This document shows positions 39,697 through 48,332 of a stretch of DNA of 64,000 nucleotides, piece after piece. Under the pieces are notes generated by a model that saw only the letters and a program-made list of their open reading frames with translations, made no database searches and was not told where the DNA came from. Location of the stretch: positions 4,684,501-4,748,500 of the forward strand of contig NZ_CP081299.1 in NCBI RefSeq assembly GCF_019711195.1, in the 5' to 3' direction. Source of the stretch: Dyadobacter sp. NIV53 (GTDB lineage: Bacteria > Bacteroidota > Bacteroidia > Cytophagales > Spirosomataceae). The position numbers were made by a program, and so were the translations under genes. Numbering within the stretch: the stretch's first letter is position 1; the number at the start of each line of letters is the position of its first letter.

Positions 39697-42600
39697 ATGA
39701 AATATATAGTCTTCGTTATTCTATTCATCGCGGTTCATACGGTTTCGGCACAGCAAACACAAACGCGCAATTATATCATTTCCCGCACATTCAAAAACGC
39801 CGGGGCAGATGTAAACGATGTCAGCAAAGTTGTGACACAGGTTCGATACATTGATGGACTTGGCAGGCCACTCCAAAACGTAATTGCTGGCCAAAGCCCG
39901 GACGGAACTGATATTGCCACGCCGGTAGCTTACGACGGAGCAGGAAGGAACCCGAGGCAATACCTGCCTTATGTGGCTACCGGAAACGGGTCTTATAAAA
40001 GCACGGCAACAGCAGACGTTGATAGCTGGTATCTGGCTAATTCTGCCGGTTTGCAGGCAACTGCCACCACGACTCAGGATTTATCACGACCTTATTCAGA
40101 AACTATTTTCGAGCCTTCGCCATTGAGCCGCCCTTCAACACAGCAGGCACCGGGAACCAGAAGCAGGTCAGGTTCAGTCAAATACAAGGTGAACACGGGT
40201 ACGGAGGTGAAGCGATATGATTACAATCCGGCAACGAATACCATCACCTCGCCGGGAGACTATGCCGCCGGTGCTTTGATAAGGACTCAATACCTGGATG
40301 ACCAGGACCAGGAAACCAACGAGTATACAGATATGCTTGGGTTGGTTGTTTGCAAAAGTATTACCGCTGTGAAACAAGCCGGTGCAACGGCAGCCGTAAT
40401 TTTATATACTTACTATGTCTATGATGATCTGGGTTTATTGCGTGCCGTTTTACAGCCCAATTATCAGGATGACGGATCGTTGACCAATTCTGCTTTTCTG
40501 TATGATTATGACAGTCAGGGCCGGATTATCAAAAAACAAATTCCCGGAGCAGGGAGCACCGAATACGTTTATAGCAAATTTGACCAGCCTGTGCTGTCGC
40601 GGGATGCGAACCAAACTGCTCGAAATGTGTGGGCTTTCACCAAGTTCGATGAGCTAAACCGACCTGTGATGACGGGGGAAATCTCTTCCGGCAAAACCCG
40701 CGCTGAATGGCAGATCAAATACGACCTCGTGACGGTCCGCCACGAAAACAACCAGGCAACAACGGGACTTGGCTACACCTTGAACCTGACCTCGGTGGCA
40801 ACCGCTGCCGGTTTCCCGCAGATCGCCGATACGGACGTACTGACTGTAACCTATTACGACAATTATAGTTTCCCTGGTGCGCAGGCTTTTTCGGGTGTAG
40901 CGGGATACCCTGCACCGACTGCGGGCACGGTGAAATCCCTGGTCACTGGCGGGCGGGTAAGGATGCTGCCGGGAACCAGCGTGACAGCTGGCAATTGGCT
41001 TGTGAACACCAGCTATTACGATGTGGAATACCGCCCGGTACAGACAATCCGCGAATTGTACGACTTGGGGGCCGGTCCTATTGAACGCGTTTCTACCAAA
41101 TATTTATATGATCTGGCCGCAGTGGTGGCGGAACAGAAAACCGAACAACTGGTGGGAGGCGCAGCACATTCACATCTTGCTGTGAACAGTTACGATCATG
41201 CTGACAGGTTACTAAGTGTAAAAGAGACCGTTGCTGTAGGCGGTAAAACAAAAACAGCTTACACATTGGCTCAGCGGTATAATATTCTTGGTCAATTGCA
41301 AAGCAAATGGTTTCATGGGTATAGCACAAAAGCAAGTGATTACCGGCGTAGGACCGATTATACAAATAATATGCGTGGGTGGCTAACGGATGCCAAAACC
41401 TGGTATCAGCAAAACGCAGGTACAGACCTGCCTTTCTATGCGTTCAACCTAACCTACAACAACGTTTTGTATGCACAGCAATATTCAAACGGCAATATCA
41501 ATTCTATGCAATGGCTTAACAAAGGTGAAACTGGATTTAGCGCTGGTCTAAGTTTCACTTATGACGGTGCAAACCGCTTGCTTGGAAGTGCGGGCCTGAA
41601 CAGTTATGCAGATAAGGAAGACAATATCAAATACGATAAGAACGGAAATATCCTGACTTTGAAACGGTATGGAAATGTAGTGGATGACCTGACTTATAGT
41701 TACACAGGAACGGGAAATCGTTTGAAAACGATCAATGATGCGAGTACCAATAACACCGGTATTAAAACTGGAACCCTGGGTAACTACTTCTACGATCCGA
41801 ACGGAAACATGACCTATGATATAAACCGGTTGGCGACGATTTCCTATAATTATTTGAATCTGCCAAAAACGGTAACCATTGGAACCAAAATACTGGCCTA
41901 TGATTACGATGCAGGTGGGAACAAGCATAAGTATGTAGCGGACACATTGACTGTCAAATATGCTGGAATATTTGAATATGATGCGGCTAACACATTTAAA
42001 CGAGTTACGACATCATCAGGTCAGGTGCAAATGGCCAAAGTATTGCCGTCCCCTGCTTCTGATACGCTCAAATTCAGTTACTTTTTGCAAGACCATTTGG
42101 GGAATGTCAGGGTTGTGTTTGACGAAGCTGGAAAGATTTTACAGCTTTCAGATTATTATCCCTTTGGTGGCGTAATCTCGAGAGATGGTACTTTGCCTGC
42201 TAATGCAAGGAATGGTGTGAACCGATATCAGTTTAACGGGAAAGAAACTCAAATTGGTTCAGGATATATTGATATTACCAAACGATTTTACGACCCTATG
42301 CTTGCCCGTTTTTTAAGTACAGACGTTTTGGCAGACAAGTATGCTCATAATGGAACATATAATTATGCTGAAAACAGGCCTATTGACGGAATAGATTTAG
42401 ATGGACTTGAATTTTATAGAACAGTGGATAAAAGTGGAACAATCACAATTGGCGCAAATGTAAAATTTGAAAATTCGTCAAAGGCAAGTGAGCAGCGCGT
42501 TGTTGAGATAAAAAGAAATATTCAAAGTACTTTTAACGAAGTCATCGGTAGCGCTAATAATTCATATAGAGGCCAAGTTGATTATGATGATAATGCTACA

Positions 42601-43077
42601 CTAACTGTTGGAGTAATAGATAAGGGAGAAGACAATGCGGCGGGAGTTGGAGGCAAAGGTGTGGCAATTACCACTAATAATGACTTTAAAAATGGAAATA
42701 TAATTGATAAATCAGTTGGGACGGTAGCCAACGGTGCTGTTCACGAGTTATTACACAACGCAGGATTAGGGCATCCGACGGATGTATATAGAGATGGGAA
42801 TGGTAAAACGGTGTCCAATAACAAAATTTTGGATACCGAATTAAAGACAACGGACAACGGAAATGGTACTTTTAGCCTAACAACTACAGGCAACACAGCA
42901 AAAAATATTTATTCAAACATAATGATTTATGGAACGGCAGTCATTAATGGATTACTTATGAAAGATGTACGAAAAAAGCCCGAAAATGCCAATACGATTA
43001 CCGCTGGTCAATTACAAGTCATACTGAATAACATAAACGGCGGAAAAGTTAATGGCGAAGCCAGTGAAGAACAGTAA
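39697..43077 (+). CDS. RHS repeat protein with metzincin-like metallopeptidase tip
   Basis: 1126 residues from ATG 39697, chosen for the signal peptide MKYIVFVILFIAVHTVSAQ; a TTG at 39682 would add five residues. The N-terminus (TRTFKNAG-like region, IDGLGRPLQNV, AYDGAGRNPRQYLPY) is a DUF6443-type start common in Bacteroidota RHS proteins. YD repeats follow, then the RHS core (HLGNVRVVFDE, FNGKETQIGSGYIDITKRFY, ARFLSTDVLADKYAHNGTYN). After the core junction (DGIDLDGLEFYR) the variable tip of about 220 residues carries HELLHNAGLGH at residues 1016-1026, the HExxHxxGxxH zinc motif, and SNIMIYG as a Met-turn near 1076. It is probably a secreted protease toxin. No T9SS tail is present. Small lipoprotein genes follow 12 nt later. 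Confidence 0.88.
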   Translation: MKYIVFVILFIAVHTVSAQQTQTRNYIISRTFKNAGADVNDVSKVVTQVRYIDGLGRPLQNVIAGQSPDGTDIATPVAYDGAGRNPRQYLPYVATGNGSYKSTATADVDSWYLANSAGLQATATTTQDLSRPYSETIFEPSPLSRPSTQQAPGTRSRSGSVKYKVNTGTEVKRYDYNPATNTITSPGDYAAGALIRTQYLDDQDQETNEYTDMLGLVVCKSITAVKQAGATAAVILYTYYVYDDLGLLRAVLQPNYQDDGSLTNSAFLYDYDSQGRIIKKQIPGAGSTEYVYSKFDQPVLSRDANQTARNVWAFTKFDELNRPVMTGEISSGKTRAEWQIKYDLVTVRHENNQATTGLGYTLNLTSVATAAGFPQIADTDVLTVTYYDNYSFPGAQAFSGVAGYPAPTAGTVKSLVTGGRVRMLPGTSVTAGNWLVNTSYYDVEYRPVQTIRELYDLGAGPIERVSTKYLYDLAAVVAEQKTEQLVGGAAHSHLAVNSYDHADRLLSVKETVAVGGKTKTAYTLAQRYNILGQLQSKWFHGYSTKASDYRRRTDYTNNMRGWLTDAKTWYQQNAGTDLPFYAFNLTYNNVLYAQQYSNGNINSMQWLNKGETGFSAGLSFTYDGANRLLGSAGLNSYADKEDNIKYDKNGNILTLKRYGNVVDDLTYSYTGTGNRLKTINDASTNNTGIKTGTLGNYFYDPNGNMTYDINRLATISYNYLNLPKTVTIGTKILAYDYDAGGNKHKYVADTLTVKYAGIFEYDAANTFKRVTTSSGQVQMAKVLPSPASDTLKFSYFLQDHLGNVRVVFDEAGKILQLSDYYPFGGVISRDGTLPANARNGVNRYQFNGKETQIGSGYIDITKRFYDPMLARFLSTDVLADKYAHNGTYNYAENRPIDGIDLDGLEFYRTVDKSGTITIGANVKFENSSKASEQRVVEIKRNIQSTFNEVIGSANNSYRGQVDYDDNATLTVGVIDKGEDNAAGVGGKGVAITTNNDFKNGNIIDKSVGTVANGAVHELLHNAGLGHPTDVYRDGNGKTVSNNKILDTELKTTDNGNGTFSLTTTGNTAKNIYSNIMIYGTAVINGLLMKDVRKKPENANTITAGQLQVILNNINGGKVNGEASEEQ

Positions 43078-43089
43078 ATAATATTTCAG

Positions 43090-43464
43090 ATGAAAAAGAT
43101 AGAAATGGTTTTATTTGCCGCAATACTTATAGGTTGCAGAAATGTCGTTCCTCTTATTAGAGATATTGATAAAGACAATAGCTCAAATATGCATAACAGG
43201 CAGTATCGATTCTATTTTGAGCAGTATTTCGCAGATTCAATCAAAATTACGTATGGGAATAAAGTAATTTTCGACAAATACGTTCAAACAGTTAAAAGAT
43301 ATGCAGTAGCAAGGGAATACTGCGTGATAGATTCAATCAAGAAGGGACAGTTGGTGTATTTGAAAATAGGCAGTAAGCATTTTCAATTAAAGCCAAAGCC
43401 TGATTTTAAATACTATTTTTTTCTTTCACTAATAACAAACTTGGTGCAACATATTCAAATATAG
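43090..43464 (+). CDS. Small lipoprotein, possible immunity protein, C-terminus frame-shifted
   Basis: 124 residues as read, with signal MKKIEMVLFAAILIGC (lipobox LIGC, Cys16). The body (DSIKITYGNKVIFDKYV) matches the next gene (DTVTVSYQGKIIFRKYV). The reading frame leaves that pattern at a T7 run (43416-43422): one extra T would give SFTNNKLGATYSNIGRDYY with stop at 43479-43481, matching the end of the neighbour (ATYSNVLRDYY). So the true gene probably ends at 43481. Its place 12 nt after the metzincin tip suggests an immunity role; inference. Confidence 0.7.
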   Translation: MKKIEMVLFAAILIGCRNVVPLIRDIDKDNSSNMHNRQYRFYFEQYFADSIKITYGNKVIFDKYVQTVKRYAVAREYCVIDSIKKGQLVYLKIGSKHFQLKPKPDFKYYFFLSLITNLVQHIQI

Positions 43465-43511
43465 GGCGCGATTATTACTAAATAAAGTATAAAATTGAAG
43501 GATTTATCACT

Positions 43512-43904
43512 ATGAAAATATACATGATTACGATAATGGTAATTCTTGCGCTAGGATGTGGTGAATTCATACGACTTTCACGAGATTCTGATGAAAGAAG
43601 TATAGTAAATCCAAAAAATCGTAAGTACTACTTATATTTTGAGCAAAGTTTTCAAGATACTGTTACCGTGAGTTATCAGGGAAAGATCATTTTCAGGAAG
43701 TATGTATCAACTCTTAAAAAGCTAGCGGCGGCTGAGGAAATTTGTAAAATAGATCCTTTAAAAAATGGGCAATTCATTCTTATCGAAATAGGTAAGAAAA
43801 AGTATACCATCAAACCGCTGAGTGGATACAGATATTATTATTTAACAAAATTCAATGATCGTATAGCTGCAACTTATTCTAATGTACTGAGAGACTATTA
43901 TTGA
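43512..43904 (+). CDS. Small lipoprotein, paralogue of the preceding gene
   Basis: 130 residues. The N-terminus MKIYMITIMVILALGC has a lipobox with Cys16. It is similar to the preceding gene along its full length (FEQSFQDTVTVSYQGKIIFRKYVSTLKK; end YRYYYLTKFNDRIAATYSN). Duplicated immunity-like genes after an RHS tip are usual in polymorphic toxin loci. No motif of known function. Confidence 0.72.
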   Translation: MKIYMITIMVILALGCGEFIRLSRDSDERSIVNPKNRKYYLYFEQSFQDTVTVSYQGKIIFRKYVSTLKKLAAAEEICKIDPLKNGQFILIEIGKKKYTIKPLSGYRYYYLTKFNDRIAATYSNVLRDYY

Positions 43905-44044
43905 TTTTGGTGCATTTCAATTCTTTACACCTTGAAAAATTGGCAAATTTTCATGCAGGTTTATGAATTTTAAGACTCGGAATCGGGAAAAACCGGCTTC
44001 GTATACCCGCATTATACAGAGTCAAACAAAAATTATTTATAAAA

Positions 44045-44470
44045 ATGCGATTTTTAAAACTCATGTTAATCTTCCAGTTGACCGCTTGTGTAGATAGCAA
44101 AATGAAAATACAGAAAAATATTTCTTTCGCTGTTGCATTTACCTCCTGTTTTAAACAAGACACAGTCACCCTCTCTATAAATAATGAAAAAGTTTTTGAC
44201 AAGATCTCAATAACGTCAGATTTTGTAACAGGGTTGACATATGCAAGTACCTACCACTTTACAAAGTCGAATGAACTTGTGGTTATCGCGGACAAAAACG
44301 AGAAGAGGTTACCTTTTATTGGCAGTAAGAAGCTTCTTGTAAAAATAAATAGGAATCAAATTGAATCCATTTTTGAGATAAACCTTGCAGATGGAAGAAA
44401 TATCATTATTGAAGGGTGCGAATTAAAACCAAAAATAAGGCAGTTTAAGAATAAGATAAGTGTTGAATAA
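44045..44470 (+). CDS. Small lipoprotein, third member of the putative immunity family
   Basis: 141 residues. MRFLKLMLIFQLTAC gives a lipobox LTAC with Cys15. The segment DTVTLSINNEKVFDKISIT lines up with DTVTVSYQGKIIFRKYVST of the gene before, followed by a less similar C-terminal half. Likely a diverged relative. The region after it (44471-44624) has two short open frames in different phases and may be a decayed RHS tip; neither is clear enough to call. Confidence 0.65.
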   Translation: MRFLKLMLIFQLTACVDSKMKIQKNISFAVAFTSCFKQDTVTLSINNEKVFDKISITSDFVTGLTYASTYHFTKSNELVVIADKNEKRLPFIGSKKLLVKINRNQIESIFEINLADGRNIIIEGCELKPKIRQFKNKISVE

Positions 44471-44624
44471 TCAGAAAAAGAGTAATCGACATGGTTCGGA
44501 GTTTAGATTTAAGCATCGAGCAAGTTGTAATGATACTGGCAGGTCTTATGACGAAATTTCTCATAGAAGAGACGCTAACAATGGCCTTCAGGATAGTCGA
44601 GATTTAATGTATTGAATAGAAACT

Positions 44625-44907
44625 GACGCGGCTAACACATTTAAACGAGTTGCAACGGCATCCGGCCAGGTGCAAATGGCCAAAGTATTGCCGTCCCCTG
44701 CTTCTGATACGCTTAAATTCAGTTACTTTTTGCAAGACCATTTGGGGAATGTGAGGCCGGGGTGGCGCTCCACTTGTATTTGACGAGGCTGGAAAGATTT
44801 TACAGCTTTCAGATTATTATCCCTTTGGTGGCGTAATCTCGAGAGATGGTACTTTACCAACAAATGCCAGGAATGGAATAAATCGTAAATTATACAACTC
44901 TAAGGAG
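44625..44907 (+). pseudogene. RHS core fragment A, interrupted by a 16-nt insertion
   Basis: From 44625 the DNA is nearly the same as 41980-42210 in the full RHS gene (gcggctaacacatttaaacg and onward). No start codon is linked to it. Inside the HLGNVR-VFDE motif, 16 extra bases (44757-44772) shift the frame and lead to TGA at 44781-44783. After the insertion the frame is open and runs into the tip at 44908 (VFDEAGKILQLSDYYPFGG). This is a displaced 3' RHS cassette. Confidence 0.82.
44757..44772 (+). repeat. 16-nt GC-rich insertion in RHS fragment A
   Basis: CCGGGGTGGCGCTCCA lies between AGG and CTTGTATTTGAC. The full RHS gene has AGG directly followed by GTTGTGTTTGAC at the same point. The insertion is far more GC-rich than its surroundings. 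An identical one is at 48317-48332. Confidence 0.85.
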
Positions 44908-45651
44908 TTGCAGGTTGGAAGCGGATTTGTTGATTATGGGGCTAGAATGTATATGCCAGAGATTGGTAGATGGGGTTCAGTCGATAGAAAAGCAGAAAAG
45001 TATATGTACTCTAGTCCGTATGTTTATTGCCTAAATAATCCACTAGTCTACACTGATCCTAAGGGAGATACTGTTAGAGTATATACAGAAACTTCTGTAG
45101 CTGGACATGCGTGGTTGAGTACAGGTGAGGGCAAAAATATGACTGTGTTCAGCTTTGGTAGATATGGAGGAATAGACGAAGAATGGCACGGTGTCAGTAC
45201 GATTTCAAATGGGCCTGGCGTTTTACTAAAATTTAAAGGGAAGGACGCGGAAGAATTTAATAAGGAAAAATTGGATGCTACTGGTGGAACTATTTTTCAA
45301 ATAATGGATGTCACTGACGAAGCAGTCCAACGAGAAATGGACGGTCAATTTAACTCCACTGATCAAAAACCTGATGAAGGGAGGTATAAAGGAGATCCAA
45401 GAGCTCATGTAGTAAGCGAATATCGGCTATTGAGTAATAATTGCACGACTTGTGTTAGTGATGCGCTAAACAGTTCTGGTTCCAGTGCAACTCGACAGCG
45501 CCCAAATAAAAGTGGCAAACAAGAGACCATTCGTTTCATTATCCCGGCGTCATTGCAAGCATTGCTAAATTGGCAAGCTAATTCGCCTTTCGGAAGTGGC
45601 ACAGTAAGAGTTCAAGAAGTAGTTTCTCCCAAAGAACAAACAAAAAATTAA
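44908..45651 (+). CDS. Orphan RHS C-terminal tip with papain-like candidate active site
   Basis: 247 residues from TTG 44908; the open frame continues upstream to about 44755 in RHS fragment A. It starts with the end of the RHS core (FVDYGARMYMPEIGRWGSVD, YCLNNPLVYTDPKGD), the standard junction before a toxin tip. The tip has GHAWL (His67) and SNNCTTCVSDAL (Cys179 and Cys182). A His followed by NC-T-T is the arrangement of permuted papain-like/NlpC-P60-type (DUF4105-like) enzymes, so a cysteine peptidase or transferase toxin is inferred. Without a 5' RHS part it is silent unless recombined onto the full gene. A membrane protein gene begins 5 nt later. Confidence 0.75.
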   Translation: MQVGSGFVDYGARMYMPEIGRWGSVDRKAEKYMYSSPYVYCLNNPLVYTDPKGDTVRVYTETSVAGHAWLSTGEGKNMTVFSFGRYGGIDEEWHGVSTISNGPGVLLKFKGKDAEEFNKEKLDATGGTIFQIMDVTDEAVQREMDGQFNSTDQKPDEGRYKGDPRAHVVSEYRLLSNNCTTCVSDALNSSGSSATRQRPNKSGKQETIRFIIPASLQALLNWQANSPFGSGTVRVQEVVSPKEQTKN

Positions 45652-45655
45652 TATA

Positions 45656-45907
45656 ATGAAGACTATTTTCAAAATTTGGATTGCAATTTCAATTGTGTTT
45701 TTGGTGCTGTTAATATTGGGTTTAATTGATTCTTATGTTTCTCTCAAATACGAGATTGAGCCTTACGAGATGTCAAACAAGGTGACCGAAGCTATTGCGG
45801 ACAAGCGTCATTTATTGAAGAATTTAATTTTTATTCTCAGGATCGCAGCAATTTACTTAGTGATAAATATTATAGTTCTATTCCGATGGACTTTTGGTAA
45901 GACATGA
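45656..45907 (+). CDS. Small two-helix membrane protein, probable immunity to the orphan tip
   Basis: 83 residues. Two hydrophobic segments (about residues 5-27, IWIAISIVFLVLLILGLI; and 58-77, LIFILRIAAIYLVINIIVLF) surround a charged loop of about 30 residues. It starts 5 nt after the tip gene stop codon, the usual place for an immunity gene. No family recognised. Confidence 0.68.
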   Translation: MKTIFKIWIAISIVFLVLLILGLIDSYVSLKYEIEPYEMSNKVTEAIADKRHLLKNLIFILRIAAIYLVINIIVLFRWTFGKT

Positions 45908-45937
45908 AATGTGCAAGGTTAATGAAAGCTGATCCCC

Positions 45938-46663
45938 ATGAAATCATATAAAATTATTGCTTTCGGGCTTCTGTTATGCGGCTGCACAACCAAAAACATA
46001 ATTATAGGGAAATACATGTCCAAGAATAACCCGAACTACCTACAATTGAAACAGGATTGTAGTTTTATTTTTGAATATAGATCTTTGCATTTATATCAGC
46101 AATCAGTTGGAAAATGGCTTAGAGCAAGCAAAAAAACACTTAGACTGAACAGTGATATAAAGAGTACTAGTATACCGATGAAGGTAACTACTCTAAGCAG
46201 TGGGTATAAGATGAAAAATATTATATCTCTCAAATTAACAATTGATGGCAGTAAAAGCCTGGCAAATTACAAATGCAGAGTTTTTATAAAAGACTCAAAA
46301 TTGTGCACAATAAGTTGTGACAGTCTTTCGGATTTTTCGACAGATTTACCGGTAGAAAATTTATATTTTATTTTTATTAAAGAGCCTAAAATTGTAACAA
46401 ACACTATGATCTCTCTTCCGTTAACAACAAATATACACGTACCCGAAAGAAAAAATGGAGTTAAATTTTTGATTGAAGTTGAGTTTAGCGATGTCTATTT
46501 CTATTATAAAGCAATTAATGACCAGTCATTAAAAATCACAAAAAGGGGAATAAAAATATATAATTCTCAACAGCGAAAATGGGAAAAGCTAAAAAGAGTA
46601 TCAGATTCGACAAAGATATTTAGTCGGTATAACGACAAGAGCAAAGTATTAAATATATTTTGA
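45938..46663 (+). CDS. Lipoprotein of unknown function in the RHS island
   Basis: 241 residues. MKSYKIIAFGLLLCGC gives a lipobox LCGC with Cys16. The N-terminal part, GKYMSKNNPNYLQLKQDCSFIFEY, resembles small lipocalin-like lipoproteins of Bacteroidota that sense or bind at the surface; this is weak. AT-rich like its neighbours. It could be an immunity protein left from an earlier tip. Confidence 0.62.
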   Translation: MKSYKIIAFGLLLCGCTTKNIIIGKYMSKNNPNYLQLKQDCSFIFEYRSLHLYQQSVGKWLRASKKTLRLNSDIKSTSIPMKVTTLSSGYKMKNIISLKLTIDGSKSLANYKCRVFIKDSKLCTISCDSLSDFSTDLPVENLYFIFIKEPKIVTNTMISLPLTTNIHVPERKNGVKFLIEVEFSDVYFYYKAINDQSLKITKRGIKIYNSQQRKWEKLKRVSDSTKIFSRYNDKSKVLNIF

Positions 46664-46763
46664 CAGTTTAATATCAGGGTTTAGAGGTGCCGGACAAAAG
46701 GGAGCTCTAGATTGTTTATGCCAGTGCCCGGAAGTATACCTAAATTCAAACCTCGTAAATAAA

Positions 46764-47192
46764 ATGCAAGTATTTAGATCATTAATTATACTGTTATTAT
46801 TTTGCTCCTGCATTGGTTTGAAAGAAAAGCCTGCGAGTGTGAAAGTTAAATGTATGTCTTTTTATACCACCACCAGCATACCCATTACTGAGGATGCTTT
46901 TGATCAGCATAAAGCAACATCCCGAAACTTTGTAAAAGAAAAGAAAATTATTGACAAGAACTCTGTAACTGAGTCTTTTGATATTTTAGAAGCAACTCGT
47001 AAAAGAAATGGGGTGAAATTGGAGGATTATGATAGACGTGTTTCAATCGATTTTAAGATGACGAGGAACAAATATTATATTAATTACGATAAAAAATACG
47101 TCGGGTATAATGGGCTTTTTTTCCTATCCCTAACACAGATATGGAGAGACTTATTCAATTGTTGGGATTATGCAAGTAGTCAGAAGGTCTAA
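46764..47192 (+). CDS. Lipoprotein of unknown function in the RHS island
   Basis: 142 residues. MQVFRSLIILLLFCSC gives a lipobox FCSC with Cys16. No motif recognised. The 90 nt before it contain an open stretch in the same direction (GAGQKGALDCLCQCPEVYLN) with no start codon, possibly the last part of a lost tip for which this was the immunity gene. That link is inference. Confidence 0.58.
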   Translation: MQVFRSLIILLLFCSCIGLKEKPASVKVKCMSFYTTTSIPITEDAFDQHKATSRNFVKEKKIIDKNSVTESFDILEATRKRNGVKLEDYDRRVSIDFKMTRNKYYINYDKKYVGYNGLFFLSLTQIWRDLFNCWDYASSQKV

Positions 47193-47211
47193 ATCAGATT
47201 TTTAGCTACGC

Positions 47212-47313
47212 AATCGCGGTTCATGTTCGACTGCAACTAAACTGCGTCTAAATATAGATGGTAAACAAGAGAATATTCGTTTCGTTAATGTATTTGACAG
47301 CTGTGGGATTTAA
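47212..47313 (+). pseudogene. Relic of a papain-like RHS tip
   Basis: The open stretch NRGSCSTATKLRLNIDGKQENIRFV lines up with SSGSSATRQRPNKSGKQETIRFI near the C-terminus of the orphan tip at 44908; DNA similarity is visible in ggtaaacaagagaatattcg. Its upstream part is missing and the frame stops at 47311-47313. It is a leftover end of a second, diverged copy. Confidence 0.65.
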
Positions 47314-47751
47314 AGCACAAGTCAATACCATACCAACATGACGAATTAGAAAATCTATTCCGTTGATTGATACGTCCAGATTTTGAGTGCTTTATTGCAG
47401 CATAGGCTACACCTTTTTGTTTCGATAAACGGTAAAATAATACCATTGACCACCTTTGATATTGAAAAAATGATTCAGATTTGGTTGGACACCAATGTGA
47501 GGGCATTTAGCGAATAAGCGAATTAGTCCTATTGGGTAGTAGACGGGTTTAAGGCTGATTCAGTTCTTTCGAATTAGAATTTCTCCACAACTTAGACTTA
47601 ATGGTGCACCTCTGCGAGCGACTTATAGTTGTTCAAATTGTTACCGTCCGCACTCATATGCGCAATTTTTCGCTCATTCAAATCAAATAGTTACACAACG
47701 GTAACATTTTACTGATTTTGTGGCCAGATAACCTAAAATGATACTGTATGG
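47314..47751. other. Degraded intergenic DNA in the RHS island
   Basis: 438 nt between a tip relic and RHS fragment B. No frame longer than about 70 codons on either strand, and those look random. It probably holds further decayed tip or immunity sequence, but I cannot align it to anything in the window. Confidence 0.45.
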
Positions 47752-48042
47752 TTCACTTACGACGGTGCTAATCGCTTGCTTGGAAGCGCAGGCCTGAACA
47801 GTTATGCAGATAAGGAGGACAATATTAAATACGATAAGAACGGAAATATTCTAACCTTGAAACGGTATGGGAATGTCGTTGACAATCTGATATATTCTTA
47901 CTTGGGTAATCGACTTAAGGCAGTCAACGATGGATCAACAAGTAACACAGGAGTAAAAATTGGTTCCAGTAGTTATCTATATGATACAGGCGGAAACATG
48001 ATTTCAGATGGGAACCGGGGAGCTGCACTAACTTATAATTAC

Positions 48043-48058
48043 CGAAGCGTCGGCCCGG
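48043..48058 (-). repeat. 16-nt GC-rich insertion, first site of RHS fragment B
   Basis: CGAAGCGTCGGCCCGG lies between TAC and CTAAATTTGCC, where the full RHS gene has TAT joined directly to TTGAATCTGCC. Its reverse complement, CCGGGCCGACGCTTCG, matches the other insertion (CCGGGGTGGCGCTCCA) at 11 of 16 positions, so it may be a related element in the opposite orientation. Confidence 0.75.
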
Positions 48059-48316
48059 CTAAATTTGCCTAAAACAGTAGCCATCAGTACAAAAGTACTG
48101 GCCTATGATTACGACGCAGTTGGGAACAAACATAAGTATGTGGCAGATACTTTGACGGTCAAATTTGCCGGAATATTTGAATATGATGCGGCTAATACAT
48201 TCAAGAGAGCAGCAACCACGTCGGGCCAGGTACAAATGGCAAAAGTTCTACCTTCTGCTGCTTCTGATACACTCAAATTCAGTTATTTTCTGCAAGATCA
48301 TTTGGGGAATGTGAGG

Positions 48317-48332
48317 CCGGGGTGGCGCTCCA
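48317..48332 (+). repeat. 16-nt GC-rich insertion, second site of RHS fragment B
   Basis: Identical to the insertion at 44757-44772 and at the same point in the RHS core. Fragments A and B therefore share an ancestor that already had it, or one copied it from the other by recombination. Confidence 0.85.

Noticed and set aside
44500..44620. Small gene after the third lipoprotein
   Set aside because: Two overlapping frames are open in the same direction over about 40 codons, neither with a family pattern or a good start; I could not choose and left it uncalled.
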